Below, in pieces: positions 8,930 through 19,557 of a DNA stretch of 64,000 bases. The notes beneath the pieces are model-generated. The model did no database searches and was not told the origin of the DNA. It saw only the letters and a list, made by a program, of their open reading frames with translations. The first letter of the stretch is position 1, and every line of letters begins with the position of its first letter. This DNA comes from Spiroplasma endosymbiont of Amphimallon solstitiale. Its GTDB lineage: Bacteria > Bacillota_I > Bacilli_A > Mycoplasmatales > VBWQ01. The DNA is taken from assembly GCF_964030965.1 (NCBI RefSeq), contig NZ_OZ034999.1, positions 372,001 to 436,000 of the forward strand, given 5' to 3'. The translations under genes and the position numbers were made by a program.

Positions 8930-9400
8930 ATGATATTGCAAAAATATAAAAAATTAAAATTAGCAACCTTATTTTTATTTATTTTAACTATTTTAACTAT
9001 TTTAATTATGGTAATTGGTTTAATGTTAATTGGTTTTTCAAATTTTAATAAAAGTTTTTTTGAACATCTTAAATTATATAAAGAAAAAAGACTTATTATA
9101 GAAATAACACTAGAAATAACAAATGGATTTAGTTTATTAAATTATATGAGTGTAAATTATATTTTAAATCATTCTGCAGAAAATATATGTTTATCAGTAG
9201 TTCATAATTATGATGGTTATTATGATTGAGTTCAGTTACAAATTGGAGTTATTTTTTGTATAATTTTAACTCCAATTTTTGGATTTTTTACTATTGCATT
9301 AACTTTTTTAATTATTGGTTTAAAAGTAAAAATAAAAAATAATAATTTTTGAGATGCAATCCAAAAATGTGAAATAATTAACAGTTATTATGTTCATTAG
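8930..9400 (+). CDS. Hypothetical membrane protein, 156 aa
   Basis: 156 residues behind GAAAGGA. The first hydrophobic segment is residues about 11-35 (LATLFLFILTILTILIMVIGLMLIG), followed by a roughly 60-residue loop and two more hydrophobic stretches (IGVIFCIILTPIFGFFTIALTFLIIGL). No recognised family. It stands alone with its own structured leader and a downstream terminator. Confidence 0.7.
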
Positions 9401-9504
9401 GTATTTTGTTTTTAAAATATATTAAGTATTATTTTTAGTGAATCAACAAAATATTTTATTTTATATATTGATTTATAATTTCTTATTTATTTAAAAAATA
9501 TTTT

Positions 9505-9553
9505 TAATAATTATTTAATTTTGGATGGTCAAAGTTAAATAATTATTTTTTTG
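9505..9553 (+). terminator. Terminator
   Basis: TAATAATTATTTAA pairs with TTAAATAATTA across a 14-16 nt loop, followed by a long T-run. Confidence 0.65.
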
Positions 9554-9579
9554 TTTTTTAATTTTGCCATATTATATTT

Positions 9580-10640
9580 CCTGAATTGTAAAATTAAAAA
9601 GGACACTTATATAAAAATTAAATTGTGTTAATTCTATAATTAAGAAAAGAAAGGAATTAGTACAATGTATAAGTATCTGACTATTGAATCAATAATAGCA
9701 ATAAAAGAATATAAAAGTTATGGATTTTCGATTCGTAAAATAGCAAAAGCCATTGATTATAGTAAATCAACTGTACATAGAGTTTGTAGATTATTAAATC
9801 AAAACTTATTACCATTAGAAATATTGAATAAAATTCAAAAAAATAAACAAAATGCAGGTAGAAAATTAATAATTTTAACTTTAATAGAAATTAATACTAT
9901 TAATCATTTGTTAATTACTAAAAATTATGCTCTTGATATAATTGCTAATTTTTTAAAGGAAAATAAAATAAAAAGTATTTCAACAAAAACTTTATATAAC
10001 ATGTTTAAAACAAATCGAATGGGTTTTGATGAAAATAACTTATTGAGAAAAGGAAAAAATAAACCTCACAAACAAAAAGAAACTAGGGGCAGAATTAATA
10101 ATTGTAAGTCTATTCATGAAAGAAATTTAATCATTCCTAATATTAAAAATATAGAAGAATTTGGTCATTTAGAGGGTGATACTATCATTGGTAAAGATCA
10201 TAAAAGTTCTATTATTACTTTAGCTGATATATGATCAAAAACCACAATTCCTTTAGCAACTAAAAATAATAAATCAGAAAATATTACAAAAAGTATAATA
10301 AAATTTATTTCAAAGTTACAAAAAGGAACAGTTAAAACTATTACTTTTGATCGTGGTAAAGAATTTAGTAAATGAAAATTAATCGAAAAAAATTGTAATG
10401 TTAAGATTTATTTTGCAGATCCTGGTAAACCTTGTCAAAGAGGTTTAAATGAAAATAATAATGGTATTTTAAGAAGATATTTACCAAAATCTACAGATCT
10501 ATCTTCATATAAACAAAAAGATTTAAATACTATAGCATTTCAAATTAATTCTACACCCAGAAAATCACTATCTTATAAAAGACCAATAGATTTAATACAA
10601 TTATTTTAAAAAACTGTCCCATTTATATTTACAATTCAGG
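9580..10640 (+). mobile_element. IS30-family element, copy 4 (intact)
   Basis: Complete 1061-bp copy with both inverted ends and a TTT direct repeat on each side, inserted between two genes. Confidence 0.95.
9665..10609 (+). CDS. IS30-family transposase (intact)
   Basis: 314 residues, same as the 1426-2370 protein, with HTH and complete D172/D229/E263 triad. Confidence 0.95.
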
Positions 10641-10778
10641 TTTTAAAAAAATAAATTTAAATTTAATAATTTTGTAAAATTAAACGCTTATAATTTTGAT
10701 TTATATCAGATACTATTATTAAGTTTTAATACCTAAAATAAGTTATAATATAAATAAAAAATAAGGGGTGTTAGATAT

Positions 10779-11399
10779 ATGGAAGAAAAAAAAGATGACT
10801 TAAAAAATACTCCATTGTCAAATGTTGATAATAGTATTATCAAATCAAATAATGATAATCCATCATTTAAAGATATTGAAGAACAACGTTTTACTACTTA
10901 TAATCCGTTATTAAGTGATAGTATTAAATTTAAAAGAATGTATTGAAGTTCAAAAATGGAAAATATTGCTCGTATTTTGTTACTTACAGTTTCATGTTTT
11001 CATTTAATTTTTTCTTATTTTTTAGCTAACAATTTGGTTAATCAAATTTTGAGTAATAAAGGTAGTAACATGAACCCAACTTATATAATTTATATATTTT
11101 TAATTATAACTTTGGGATTTAATTTTATATTTTATTTACCAGTAGCGATTGGTCGCACTGCTAGTGCTATGTTTGGATGATCAATTGTTTATATTATTTT
11201 AGCAATTGCTTATTTTATAGTTTTAGAAGTATTTTGTACAATTTTGTTAGTGGTTAATGGATTAGTAAATGAAACTGTTTCTGCAGAAGTTCCAATATTT
11301 ATGATTATTGTTTTACTAATAACTGTTTTATGATTAATTGCTGCTTGTTTATTAATTGTTAAAAGTGATGATGTAAGAAGAGAATTAAGTGTCGAATAA
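10779..11399 (+). CDS. Membrane protein upstream of ravA
   Basis: 206 residues, start behind AAGGGGTG. The N-terminal 65 residues are polar; then there are four hydrophobic segments: ARILLLTVSCFHLIFSYFLA, TYIIYIFLIITLGFNFIFYL, SIVYIILAIAYFIVLEVFCT and IFMIIVLLITVLWLIAACLL. It ends 23 bp before the MoxR ATPase gene, so an operon with ravA-viaA is likely. The ATPase/VWA pair may act on or with this membrane protein; that partnership is inference. Confidence 0.75.
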
Positions 11400-11422
11400 A
11401 TAATAAGTAAAGGAGAATATAA

Positions 11423-13003
11423 ATGAGTACAGATAGTTTACTTTCTAAGCGAATTGAACAATTAATTAAAGTAATTAGCGCTGATGTTTATGAAAAAGAA
11501 ACTGTTTTTAAACTTGCTATTTTGGCGTTATTATCAGGAGAATCAATATTTTTATTAGGATTACCAGGAATTGCTAAATCATTAATTTCACGACGAATTA
11601 AATATGCGCTCCATGAAGGGCGAAATTTTGAATATTTAATGAATCGTTTTTCTACTCCAGAAGAAATTTTTGGACCAATCTCAATCAAAGATTTATTAAA
11701 AGGTAACTATGTAAGAATTATTGATCAATATTTGCCTGCTGTTGATATTGCTTTTTTGGATGAAATTTGAAAAGCAGGCCCTTCAATTCAAAATACATTA
11801 CTAACTATTATTAATGAAAAAATCTTTCGTAATGGTGGTGTTGATATCAAAGTACCATTAAAACTATTAATTTCAGCTTCCAATGAGTTACCAGAAAGTG
11901 GTAAAGGTTTAGAAGCTTTATTTGATCGTTTTATTATTAGAATGATAGTTTATGGTTTAACTAATGAAGAAAATTTTAATGATATGTTAGAAAGTATTAC
12001 TAGTTTAGAAGTAAAAGTTCCACTTGAATTACAAATTAAAACTTCTGAATATGAAAAGTGATTAAAAGAATTGGAAACTACTGTTACTTTAAGCAAAGAA
12101 ACATTAAATTTTATTTCTCGTTTTCGTAAAATTTTAACAGAAGCAACTAATGGTAAAGCTTACATTTCTGATCGAAGATGAAAAAAAATTGCTAAATTAA
12201 TAAAAGCTTCAGCTTATTATAATGGTAGAACAACTACTGATAAGCCTGATTTATTGATTATTCCTTACTGTATTTGAGATAATGAAGATCAAGAAAAAGA
12301 ATATACAAAACTTTTCAATGAAGCATATTGTGAAGATTTAACTTACACATTGAAACAAAATCAGATTGAACTGGAAAGTGAGTTGGAAACATTAAGTAAT
12401 AATGCCGAAAACATTAAAGATAGTCAAAATCAACCATCTATTTACTCCAATCCATTTTCTGAACAAATTAAAGGCATATATTATCGTTTATTATGACATA
12501 GTGATGAATTTCCAATTTGTTTTATTAGTAGAAAGGATTTTCAGTTATTATTACGACGTAATAAAAAGAGTCATAATATTCAATTATTTTATGGTAAAAG
12601 TTTAAGTAAAATGGAAGGTAATCAGAAGTTTGAGTTGCAATTAAAGAATTCTAGTGAGTTAATAAATATTACAAATAATTCTATAATTCAAGTTGAATTA
12701 ACTAATACTGATAGTAAATCACAATTTGGAAATATTAATAGTCAAATGAAAGATTTAAAGCAACAAATTAATGAATTAAAAGTACATTTTGAACAAGAAT
12801 ATCATAGTTTAAGTAAAACCGATTCTATATTTTTTGATGAACAATTTAAATCACTATTAGAAATGGCATTTTTTGATAAAATTTCACAAATACCCGAAGC
12901 AGAAACCGAAACGACTCTTTCATCAGAATCACTAACTGAAGATTCACCAATAACTATTCCAAATGTTAATGATACTAATAATAATAATTCTGATATTAAT
13001 TAA
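11423..13003 (+). CDS. ravA: RavA-like MoxR family AAA+ ATPase
   Basis: 526 residues. MoxR AAA+ ATPases act as chaperones that remodel or insert cofactors into complexes, usually with a VWA-domain partner. Walker A is GLPGIAKS (residues about 46-53) and Walker B is VDIAFLDEIWKA with the catalytic DE. Sensor 1 (SASNELPE) and the arginine-finger region (GKGLEALFDRFIIR) follow. The C-terminal third is long, with a coiled-coil-like stretch (QMKDLKQQINELKVHF) and an acidic Ser/Thr/Asn tail, as in RavA's extra domains. The gene for a ViaA-like VWA protein follows after 14 bp. The family is clear; equivalence to E. coli RavA rests on architecture and neighbour. Confidence 0.88.
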
Positions 13004-13017
13004 GATAGGTGATTATT

Positions 13018-14505
13018 ATGGAACAATTAATTGAATCCCATGTTTCACAAATTTTAGAAACTAAATTGAAAAAAATGTCTTTATCAGAAACAAATTTAAG
13101 TAGCTTTGCTTGATTTAAAAAAAATTTTGCTTGATTAGCTTCAGAATTTGATCAACAAATTAGTCATTTTTATTTAAATGAAGTTTTAGAAAAAAGTAAA
13201 AATATTGTTATTAGTCCCATCATTAAAGGAGAATTACGATTATATTTCTGAGTTATGATTAATGGTATTGATAGATTAAAAAATAATTGACAAGAAATTT
13301 ACACTAGGGCAAAAATTCTTGATTCACCAATGATTAATTATTTTCATTATTTTCAGGAAAAATTTAAGGATCGTAAACTTAATAGTAAATTAACTTTTGA
13401 TAATTTTACAAGACATTGAGAAAGTTTAATTGTTCAAAGAATTGTAAATTATAAATTATTTGAAACTATGCAAATGCGTCAAAAGTATTTAACAATGTGA
13501 AGTAATAATATTAAAATTATTAATGAAGTAAGACATATTGTTGGTTTTGCTTGAAATTTTTTTGGACGATTTTGAGAAGGAGATTTAAATGATTTTAAAA
13601 AAATTAATTTAAATATTATTATACAATATGGTGAAATTTTAAATAAGAATCCAGCTATTATTGAAATTGCTAGACTACTTGGTCGTTGAAAAGGAATTTC
13701 AGGTTTAACAGAAAAGCAGGTTCATCAAAAAGTACAAATTGAATATGAATTAAAGCCATTAGGAAAATGACCTGAAGAAATAGTAGGAATTACCGAGGGT
13801 AAAGATTTAGAACATTTATTACCATTAGAATTAGTTAATCTTGCTATTCCAGAGTTAAATGCTATTTTTTATAAAAAATTTGTTGAAGAAAAGTTAGCAA
13901 TTACAGAGTTTGAATCAATGGATTTAGTTGCTACTGAACATCTTGTTGAAGAAGTTGTAGAAGTACCAATTCCCGAAAGTGAAGGCCCTTTTATCTTATG
14001 CATTGATACATCTAAATCGATGAGTCATAGTCCAGAAATTATTGCAAAATCAATTGTGCTTGCTATTAGTAAAATTGCTTTACAAGAAAAAAGACCATGC
14101 TATATGATCAATTTTTCTGGTAAATTTGAAACTTATGATTTATCTAATTTAGTTTCATCAATTCCCAATCTAATTCATTTTTTAGGTCATAGTTTTAAAG
14201 GACATACTAATATTAATCCAGCTATTAGTCATGCTTTAACAATTATGCAATCTAAAACATATCATAATGCAGACTTATTGGTAGTTTCTGATTTTTTATC
14301 TGCTAATATTACTAAAAATAATATTAATTTAATGTTGCAACTAAAAGCAAAAGCTAATCGCTTTCATGCTATTAATATTGCTTCTTCAACATTACCTAAT
14401 AATTTTAAAAAATATTTTACTAATTATTGACATTATGATCCTCGCGATCCATTTGCTGCGCGAAAAATTGCATTAAATTTAGCTAAAACTAAAAATAAAT
14501 CTTAA
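13018..14505 (+). CDS. viaA: ViaA-like VWA-domain protein
   Basis: 495 residues with a helical N-terminal half and a C-terminal von Willebrand A domain. The MIDAS motif is visible: DTSKS (in ILCIDTSKSMSH), the downstream Thr in GHTNINPA and the Asp in VVSDFLS. In E. coli ViaA partners RavA and stimulates its ATPase; the adjacent order ravA-viaA is preserved here. It is unusual in the very reduced Mollicutes gene sets. Numerous TGA codons read as Trp. High confidence in family, moderate in exact function. Confidence 0.87.
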
Positions 14506-14584
14506 TCTTAATTTTGATAGTTATTTTTTTGCTTTAATAATGATAAAATATTATTAGAGTGAAAAAGTAAACTGATAATGAGAG

Positions 14585-15229
14585 ATGGATAATATGAAAA
14601 AAAATAATTTAATTTTAAGCAAAACATTAGTTATTATTAGTGTTTTAACAGTAACAATTAGTTTATCAATTTTTCCATTATTTAATTGGGGTGTTCCATT
14701 AAAAAACAATATTGCTATTATTATTACTTTAATCGTTAATAAAGAACCAATTACTAGTAGTTTTTATAAACAATTAATGACTAGTGATAGTATAGTTTCT
14801 TTATATACTTTTGGAACATTATTGATTTTTAATTTAACTTATTTAATACCATTAATTTTTATTAAAAAACCTTTTTCAAGATCAGTTTTTGCTATACACA
14901 TGTTATTAATAACCTTAGTATTGATACTTTTTGTATTAGTACTTTTTAATTACTTTAATATTAGAAATTTTCAAACTATTCCTTTTAAAGATTTATGAAC
15001 AATTCCTTGATCAGGTATTGGTTTAAGTTTACTTACTATTTTTTGATATGGCTTAAAAAATTTATGAGTTAATCCTCCACAATTATCAAAAAAAACTAAT
15101 GATTATAGTAAAAACAAAAAAGAAGAAATTAAAAGTGATGATTTACCATCATATGAAGATTTACATTTACAATTAAAAATGTTAAAAAAACAATTAAAAG
15201 AAGTTAGAAATATTAAAGCTAAGAAATAA
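14585..15229 (+). CDS. Hypothetical membrane protein, 214 aa
   Basis: 214 residues (or 211 from the ATG at 14594). Four likely membrane segments: LVIISVLTVTISLSIFPLF, SLYTFGTLLIFNLTYLIPLIFI, FAIHMLLITLVLILFVLVLF and IGLSLLTIFWYGL. They are followed by a charged, possibly coiled C-terminus (LHLQLKMLKKQLKEV). The RBS is GAGAGATGG. It is convergent with the ankyrin gene on the other strand. No recognised family. Confidence 0.72.
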
Positions 15230-15230
15230 T

Positions 15231-15252
15231 AAAAGTTATTTTAGACTTTTAA
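15231..15252. terminator. Possible bidirectional terminator between convergent genes
   Basis: AAAAGT (15231-15236) and ACTTTT (15245-15250) form a short hairpin with T/A runs on both sides between two convergent genes. Weak. Confidence 0.35.
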
Positions 15253-16161
15253 TTAGATCATTAGCAAACTTTGTTTTTTGATATTTGTTGTTGGTTGATT
15301 ACTAGAGTTAGGTGAATTTATTTCATTTTTACTTGAGTTTAAAATTCATGATTGCAAATATTCTTTCACTTCTAGATTCACTTTATTTATTGATTCTCAA
15401 AAATTATCTATACATTCAATTTTAGCACCATTTTCTATTAGAAACTTAACTCCCTCAATATTATTATTATCAGCAATTAGGATTAAGGCAGTTTTACCAT
15501 TTTGATTTGTATGATTAATATCAGCGTTATTTTCTACTAAAAATTTAATAACATCTAAGTGATTATTTTGAGCAGCTCGTGTTAAAGCACTTTCTTTATT
15601 ATAATTAATTATATGATTAACATCGGCATCGTTTTCAACTAAAAATTTAACTATATTTAAATATCCTTTTTTGGCGGCTTTTGTTAAAGCGCTATTACCA
15701 CTACCAATTGATATATTTTTTTGAAAAGAATTTTCTTTTAATTATGTAGAAAAGTATGGATGACCAAAAATTATTCATCAATTTACACTTAAAATATTAT
15801 TTTTAATTAAAAATTTGTTAAAAGTAACATTATTTAGTGTAAAAATTCTCTAAAAATAACACTTTATCATGTATCATTACTTTTCTACAAAATTAAAGGA
15901 ATTTTCTTTTATTCTATAAGTATAAGTAAAAATATCTGAATTTGTATAGTTGACATTAGCATTATTTACTAATAAAAGTTTAATTTTTTCTAAATCATTT
16001 TCTTTTACTGCATTCATTAATTGTTTATTTTTTTCTCTTTCTCTTGCTTGTGGTGAACATGATTTCAAAAATTTAATTACATCTAAATGACCATTTTCAA
16101 TAGTTCGATCTAAAGCAGTTTCACCATGTAAATTTATTTGATTAACATTGGCGCCATTTTC
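15253..16161 (-). pseudogene. Ankyrin-repeat protein, 5'-truncated and MITE-disrupted
   Basis: On the minus strand, ankyrin repeats are clear: for example NGANVNQINLHGETALDRTI, NSALTKAAKKGYLNIVKFLV, KESALTRAAQNNHLDVIKFL and NGKTALILIADNNNIEGVKF. The C-terminal tail ends with stop 15253-15255. A MITE (15736-15898, duplication GAATTTTC) splits the repeats. A second MITE at 16162 and IS30 beyond it remove the start. Ankyrin proteins in Spiroplasma can be secreted host-interaction factors (the male-killing toxin Spaid has ankyrin repeats), but no OTU domain or signal peptide is visible here. Confidence 0.85.
15736..15898. mobile_element. 163-bp MITE, copy 2 (in ankyrin gene)
   Basis: Complete copy, TTTTAATTATGTAG to ACAAAATTAAAG, flanked by the 8-bp duplication GAATTTTC (15728-15735, 15899-15906). 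Confidence 0.94.
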
Positions 16162-16317
16162 CTTTAATTTTGTAGAAAAGTAATGATACATGATAAAGTG
16201 TTATTTTTAGAGAATTTTTACACTAAATAATGTTACTTTTAACAAATTTTTAATTAAAAATAATATTTTAAGTGTAAATTGATGAATAATTTTTGGTCAT
16301 CCATACTTTTCTACATA
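16162..16317. mobile_element. MITE, copy 3 (3' end lost at IS30)
   Basis: Starts CTTTAATTTTGTAG at 16162 and stops at CTACATA, 7 bp short of the usual end, where IS30 begins. The left flank is CCATTTTC; the right-hand target copy is absent. Read on the minus strand, it supplies an ATG (codons [10 protein letters not shown]) in frame with the ankyrin gene. Confidence 0.9.
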
Positions 16318-16899
16318 CCTGAATTGTAAAATTAAAAAGGACACTTATATAAAAATTAAATTGTGTTAATTCTATAATTAAGAAAAGAAAGGAATTAGCA
16401 CAATGTATAAGTATCTGACTATTGAATCAATAATAGCAATAAAAGAATATAAAAGTTATGGATTTTCGATTCGTAAAATAGCAAAAGCCATTGATTATAG
16501 TAAATCAACTGTACATAGAGTTTGTAGATTATTAAATCAAAACTTATTACCATTAGAAATATTGAATAAAATTCAAAAAAATAAACAAAATGCAGGTAGA
16601 AAATTAATAATTTTAACTTTAATAGAAATTAATACTATTAATCATTTGTTAATTACTAAAAATTATGCTCTTGATATAATTGCTAATTTTTTAAAGGAAA
16701 ATAAAATAAAAAGTATTTCAACAAAAACTTTATATAACATGTTTAAAACAAATCGAATGGGTTTTGATGAAAATAACTTATTGAGAAAAGGAAAAAATAA
16801 ACCTCACAAACAAAAAGAAACTAGGGGCAGAATTAATAATTGTAAGTCTATTCATGAAAGAAATTTAATCATTCCTAATATTAAAAATATAGAAGAATT

Positions 16900-17062
16900 C
16901 TTTAATTTTGTAGAAAAGTAATGATACATGATAAAGTGTTATTTTTAGAGAATTTTTACACTAAATAATGTTACTTTTAACAAATTTTTAATTAAAAATA
17001 ATATTTTAAGTGTAAATTGATGAATAATTTTTGGTCATCCATACTTTTCTACATAATTAAAA
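16900..17062. mobile_element. 163-bp MITE, copy 4 (in IS30)
   Basis: Complete; duplication GAAGAATT at 16892-16899 and 17063-17070. Confidence 0.95.
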
Positions 17063-17412
17063 GAAGAATTTGGTCATTTAGAGGGTGATACTATCATTGG
17101 TAAAGATCATAAAAGTTCTATTATTACTTTAGCTGATATATGATCAAAAACCACAATTCCTTTAGCAACTAAAAATAATAAATCAGAAAATATTACAAAA
17201 AGTATAATAAAATTTATTTCAAAGTTACAAAAAGGAACAGTTAAAACTATTACTTTTGATCGTGGTAAAGAATTTAGTAAATGAAAATTAATCGAAAAAA
17301 ATTGTAATGTTAAGATTTATTTTGCAGATCCTGGTAAACCTTGTCAAAGAGGTTTAAATGAAAATAATAATGGTATTTTAAGAAGATATTTACCAAAATC
17401 TACAGATCTATC

Positions 17413-17575
17413 CTTTAATTTTGTAGAAAAGTAATGATACATGATAAAGTGTTATTTTTAGAGAATTTTTACACTAAATAATGTTACTTTTAACAAATTT
17501 TTAATTAAAAATAATATTTTAAGTGTAAATTGATGAATAATTTTTGGTCATCCATACTTTTCTACATAATTAAAA
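17413..17575. mobile_element. 163-bp MITE, copy 5 (in IS30)
   Basis: Complete; duplication GATCTATC at 17405-17412 and 17576-17583. Confidence 0.95.
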
Positions 17576-17720
17576 GATCTATCTTCATATAAACAAAAAG
17601 ATTTAAATACTATAGCATTTCAAATTAATTCTACACCCAGAAAATCACTATCTTATAAAAGACCAATAGATTTAATACAATTATTTTAAAAAACTGTCCC
17701 ATTTATATTTACAATTCAGG

Positions 17721-17767
17721 ATATATAATCATTTTACATTATTTTCGAAAAGATTCTAAACAGGTTC
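17721..17767 (-). mobile_element. IS5-family left-end fragment
   Basis: 47 bp identical to the reverse complement of the first bases of the IS5 elements at 27797 and 35376 (ends CAGGTTC). The rest is missing where IS30 begins. Confidence 0.8.
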
Positions 17768-17973
17768 TTACAGAACGTGAGAAATTTAAAAGTTTAAGTA
17801 ATTTTATTGAAATTCTTCAAAATTTTAAAAAAAATATTGTTACAAATAAAGAATTTCAAGAAGAAGTAGCAATCACAGTTATTAGTGAAAAAGATTTTCC
17901 TGAAAATATAAGTTTGATTAATAATATCTCTAGTGTAGTAACAAATTTAGAAAATAGACCATTTAATATGTAA
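17768..17973 (+). pseudogene. C-terminal fragment of an unknown protein
   Basis: An open frame of 67 codons from the IS5 fragment to TAA 17971-17973 (TEREKFKSLSNF... ending ENRPFNM). It has no start codon of its own, so it is the tail of a gene cut by IS5. It precedes a small phage-like cluster. Family not recognised. Confidence 0.55.
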
Positions 17974-18116
17974 AGTTTATTTTTTTTATTTTAACAAAAT
18001 ATATTGTATAAAATAGAAATAAATTATGATTTTAATAATAATTTTCCCTTTACATTATTATGATTTTAACATTAATAATTATTGCTTCTAAACATTAATT
18101 GAAAGGATTAATATTT

Positions 18117-18251
18117 ATGGAATATAGAGAATATAGAATGGTTGGTTCTTGTGATAAATGTAGAAAACAATCCTCTTTTGGTAATAGATTATGTAATAAA
18201 TGTTTTTGAATATTAATAGGTAGAAATGGAAGTTATAAATATGAAAATTAA
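18117..18251 (+). CDS. Small zinc-ribbon protein, 44 aa
   Basis: 44 residues with two CxxC knuckles (CDKC at about 12-15 and CNKC at about 26-29), a zinc-ribbon arrangement. The start follows GAAAGGATT. It overlaps the next gene by about 11 bp. Another small two-knuckle protein lies at 19438. Both are typical of short phage or plasmid regulators, but the role is unknown. Confidence 0.6.
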
Positions 18252-18468
18252 TGGTAAAGAATATGATGGTTTTAAATTTGTTAATAGTTTTTATAGAGAT
18301 AGATATAAAGAATGTAAAGAAAAAAATATTTCAGATGATTTAATAAATTATGGAATGTTAAAAATATTAGAAAAACTTATTAAAGAAGAAAAAAATATTG
18401 ATTATGCATTAAAAATTATTGAAGGATGATATGCTTTTTTAGAAGCAAAACGTGAAGGATATTCCTAA
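18241..18468 (+). CDS. Hypothetical protein, 75 aa, phage-like cluster
   Basis: 75 residues from ATG 18241 (GGAAG upstream); an in-frame ATG at 18226 would add five. Mostly helical, charged (KYKECKEK... LKILEKLIKEEK), no membrane segment. It overlaps both neighbours, so it is translationally linked to the nuclease gene. No recognised family. Confidence 0.6.
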
Positions 18469-19117
18469 ATTAATTTTTAAAAAAGAAAAACATCAATATT
18501 TTTTAGATGATAAAGAATTAATATCAGTTTCTAAAATTATTGATAATTATTTAGGTTTTGGCTATAGTCATATATCACCAGAAGTATTAAAAAATGCTTC
18601 AGTTCGTGGTAAATGAGTACATAAATTAAATGAATTATATTTACAAAATATTCATAAAGAAAATATTATTAATAATTTATTAAAAAAATTAAAACCATTA
18701 ACTAATAATATTAATTATTCTTATTGTAAAAAATCACTTATGTTTTTAAAAGAAAAATTTAAAGATAAAAATAATTATGAATTTATTATAGAAAAACCTA
18801 TTAATGATAATGTAATTGCTGGAACACCAGATTTAGTTTATTTAAATAAAAAAGAAAATAAATATTATTTAGTAGATTATAAAACTTATGCTTGTATTGA
18901 TGAAGATAAATTAAAAAGAATTAAATTACAATTAACTGCTTATTATTGCATGTTACTTGATAATGGCATAACTCCATCTTATAAAACTTATGTTTATTTA
19001 ACTAATAAAAATACTCAGCAAGAAATAAAAATAGAAATAACAAATGAATTAATAATTGAATGAATGAATGCAAAAACAAAATATTTTAAAGGAGAAAATA
19101 AAAATGAAAATGAATAA
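18452..19117 (+). CDS. PD-(D/E)XK nuclease (RecB/Cas4-like)
   Basis: 221 residues from a GTG at 18452 that overlaps the previous gene by 17 bp; the start choice is tentative. The nuclease core is readable: GTPDLVY supplies the first Asp, YYLVDYKTY supplies the D-x-K pair (Asp in place of Glu), and LQLTAYYCMLL matches the QhxxY motif of RecB/Cas4-type exonucleases. Such genes are common in phages next to recombinases. There is no iron-sulphur cysteine cluster, so it is not Cas4 itself. Likely a DNA exonuclease of a prophage remnant. Confidence 0.75.
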
Positions 19118-19445
19118 ATTTAATAAAGAAGACATAGAGCAAATTAAAGAAAATATTAAATATTTAAATGAATTATTAGAATATTCTTTTAATTATGTAG
19201 AAAAGTATGGATGACCAAAAATTATTCATCAATTTACACTTAAAATATTATTTTTAATTAAAAATTTGTTAAAAGTAACATTATTTAGTGTAAAAATTCT
19301 CTAAAAATAACACTTTATCATGTATCATTACTTTTCTACAAAATTAAAGGAATATTCACCTGATGAAGTAATTGAATTTGAAATTAGAAAACAAATTAAA
19401 TATGAATTAAGTTTATTAAAAACAAGGATAAATAAGTATGAATAA
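19104..19445 (+). pseudogene. Small phage-like gene split by a MITE
   Basis: Starts at ATG 19104 behind AAAGGAG, overlapping the nuclease stop. Removing the MITE (19187-19349) and one copy of the GAATATTC duplication restores a 56-residue helical, charged protein (MKMNKFNKEDIEQIKENI... ending LLKTRINKYE). No recognised family. Confidence 0.7.
19187..19349. mobile_element. 163-bp MITE, copy 6
   Basis: Complete; duplication GAATATTC, itself a perfect palindrome, at 19179-19186 and 19350-19357. Confidence 0.95.
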
Positions 19446-19557
19446 ATGTAAAAGATGTAATAAAAGAATTTGATTAAGTAAAAATTGATGTATGAAATGT
19501 TTAGAAATAATAGTTGATGAAATAACAAGTAATAAGAGGGATGACAATCATGGATAA
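19438..19557 (+). CDS. Small zinc-ribbon protein, 39 aa
   Basis: 39 residues with CKRC and CMKC knuckles and two Trp encoded by TGA. It overlaps the stop of the preceding gene by 8 bp and the start of the next at 19550, as in tightly packed phage operons. Role unknown. Confidence 0.5.

Larger units (their letters stand above)
16403..17689 (+). pseudogene. IS30 transposase, inactivated by two MITEs
   Basis: Identical to the intact transposase except for MITE insertions at the GAAGAATT site (after residue about 166) and the GATCTATC site (codons for TDLSS). Translation stops at once in the first MITE (ending FNFVEK). Confidence 0.93.
16318..17720 (+). mobile_element. IS30-family element, copy 5, carrying two MITEs
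   Basis: 1403 bp, which equals 1061 plus two insertions of 171 bp (163-bp MITE plus 8-bp duplication). The 3-bp flanks are ATA on both sides, so it transposed as a unit into the join between a MITE end and an IS5 end. Confidence 0.94.

Noticed and set aside
11488-11688. Minus-strand frame inside the MoxR ATPase
   Set aside because: Antisense shadow; no RBS or family signal.
15736-17575. Regularly recurring 163-bp repeats as a CRISPR-like or tandem array
   Set aside because: The spacing is irregular, each copy has its own 8-bp duplication and lies in a different target; it is a transposable element.
18452-19117. Nuclease as Cas4 of a CRISPR system
   Set aside because: No iron-sulphur cysteines, no cas neighbours, no repeat array in the window.
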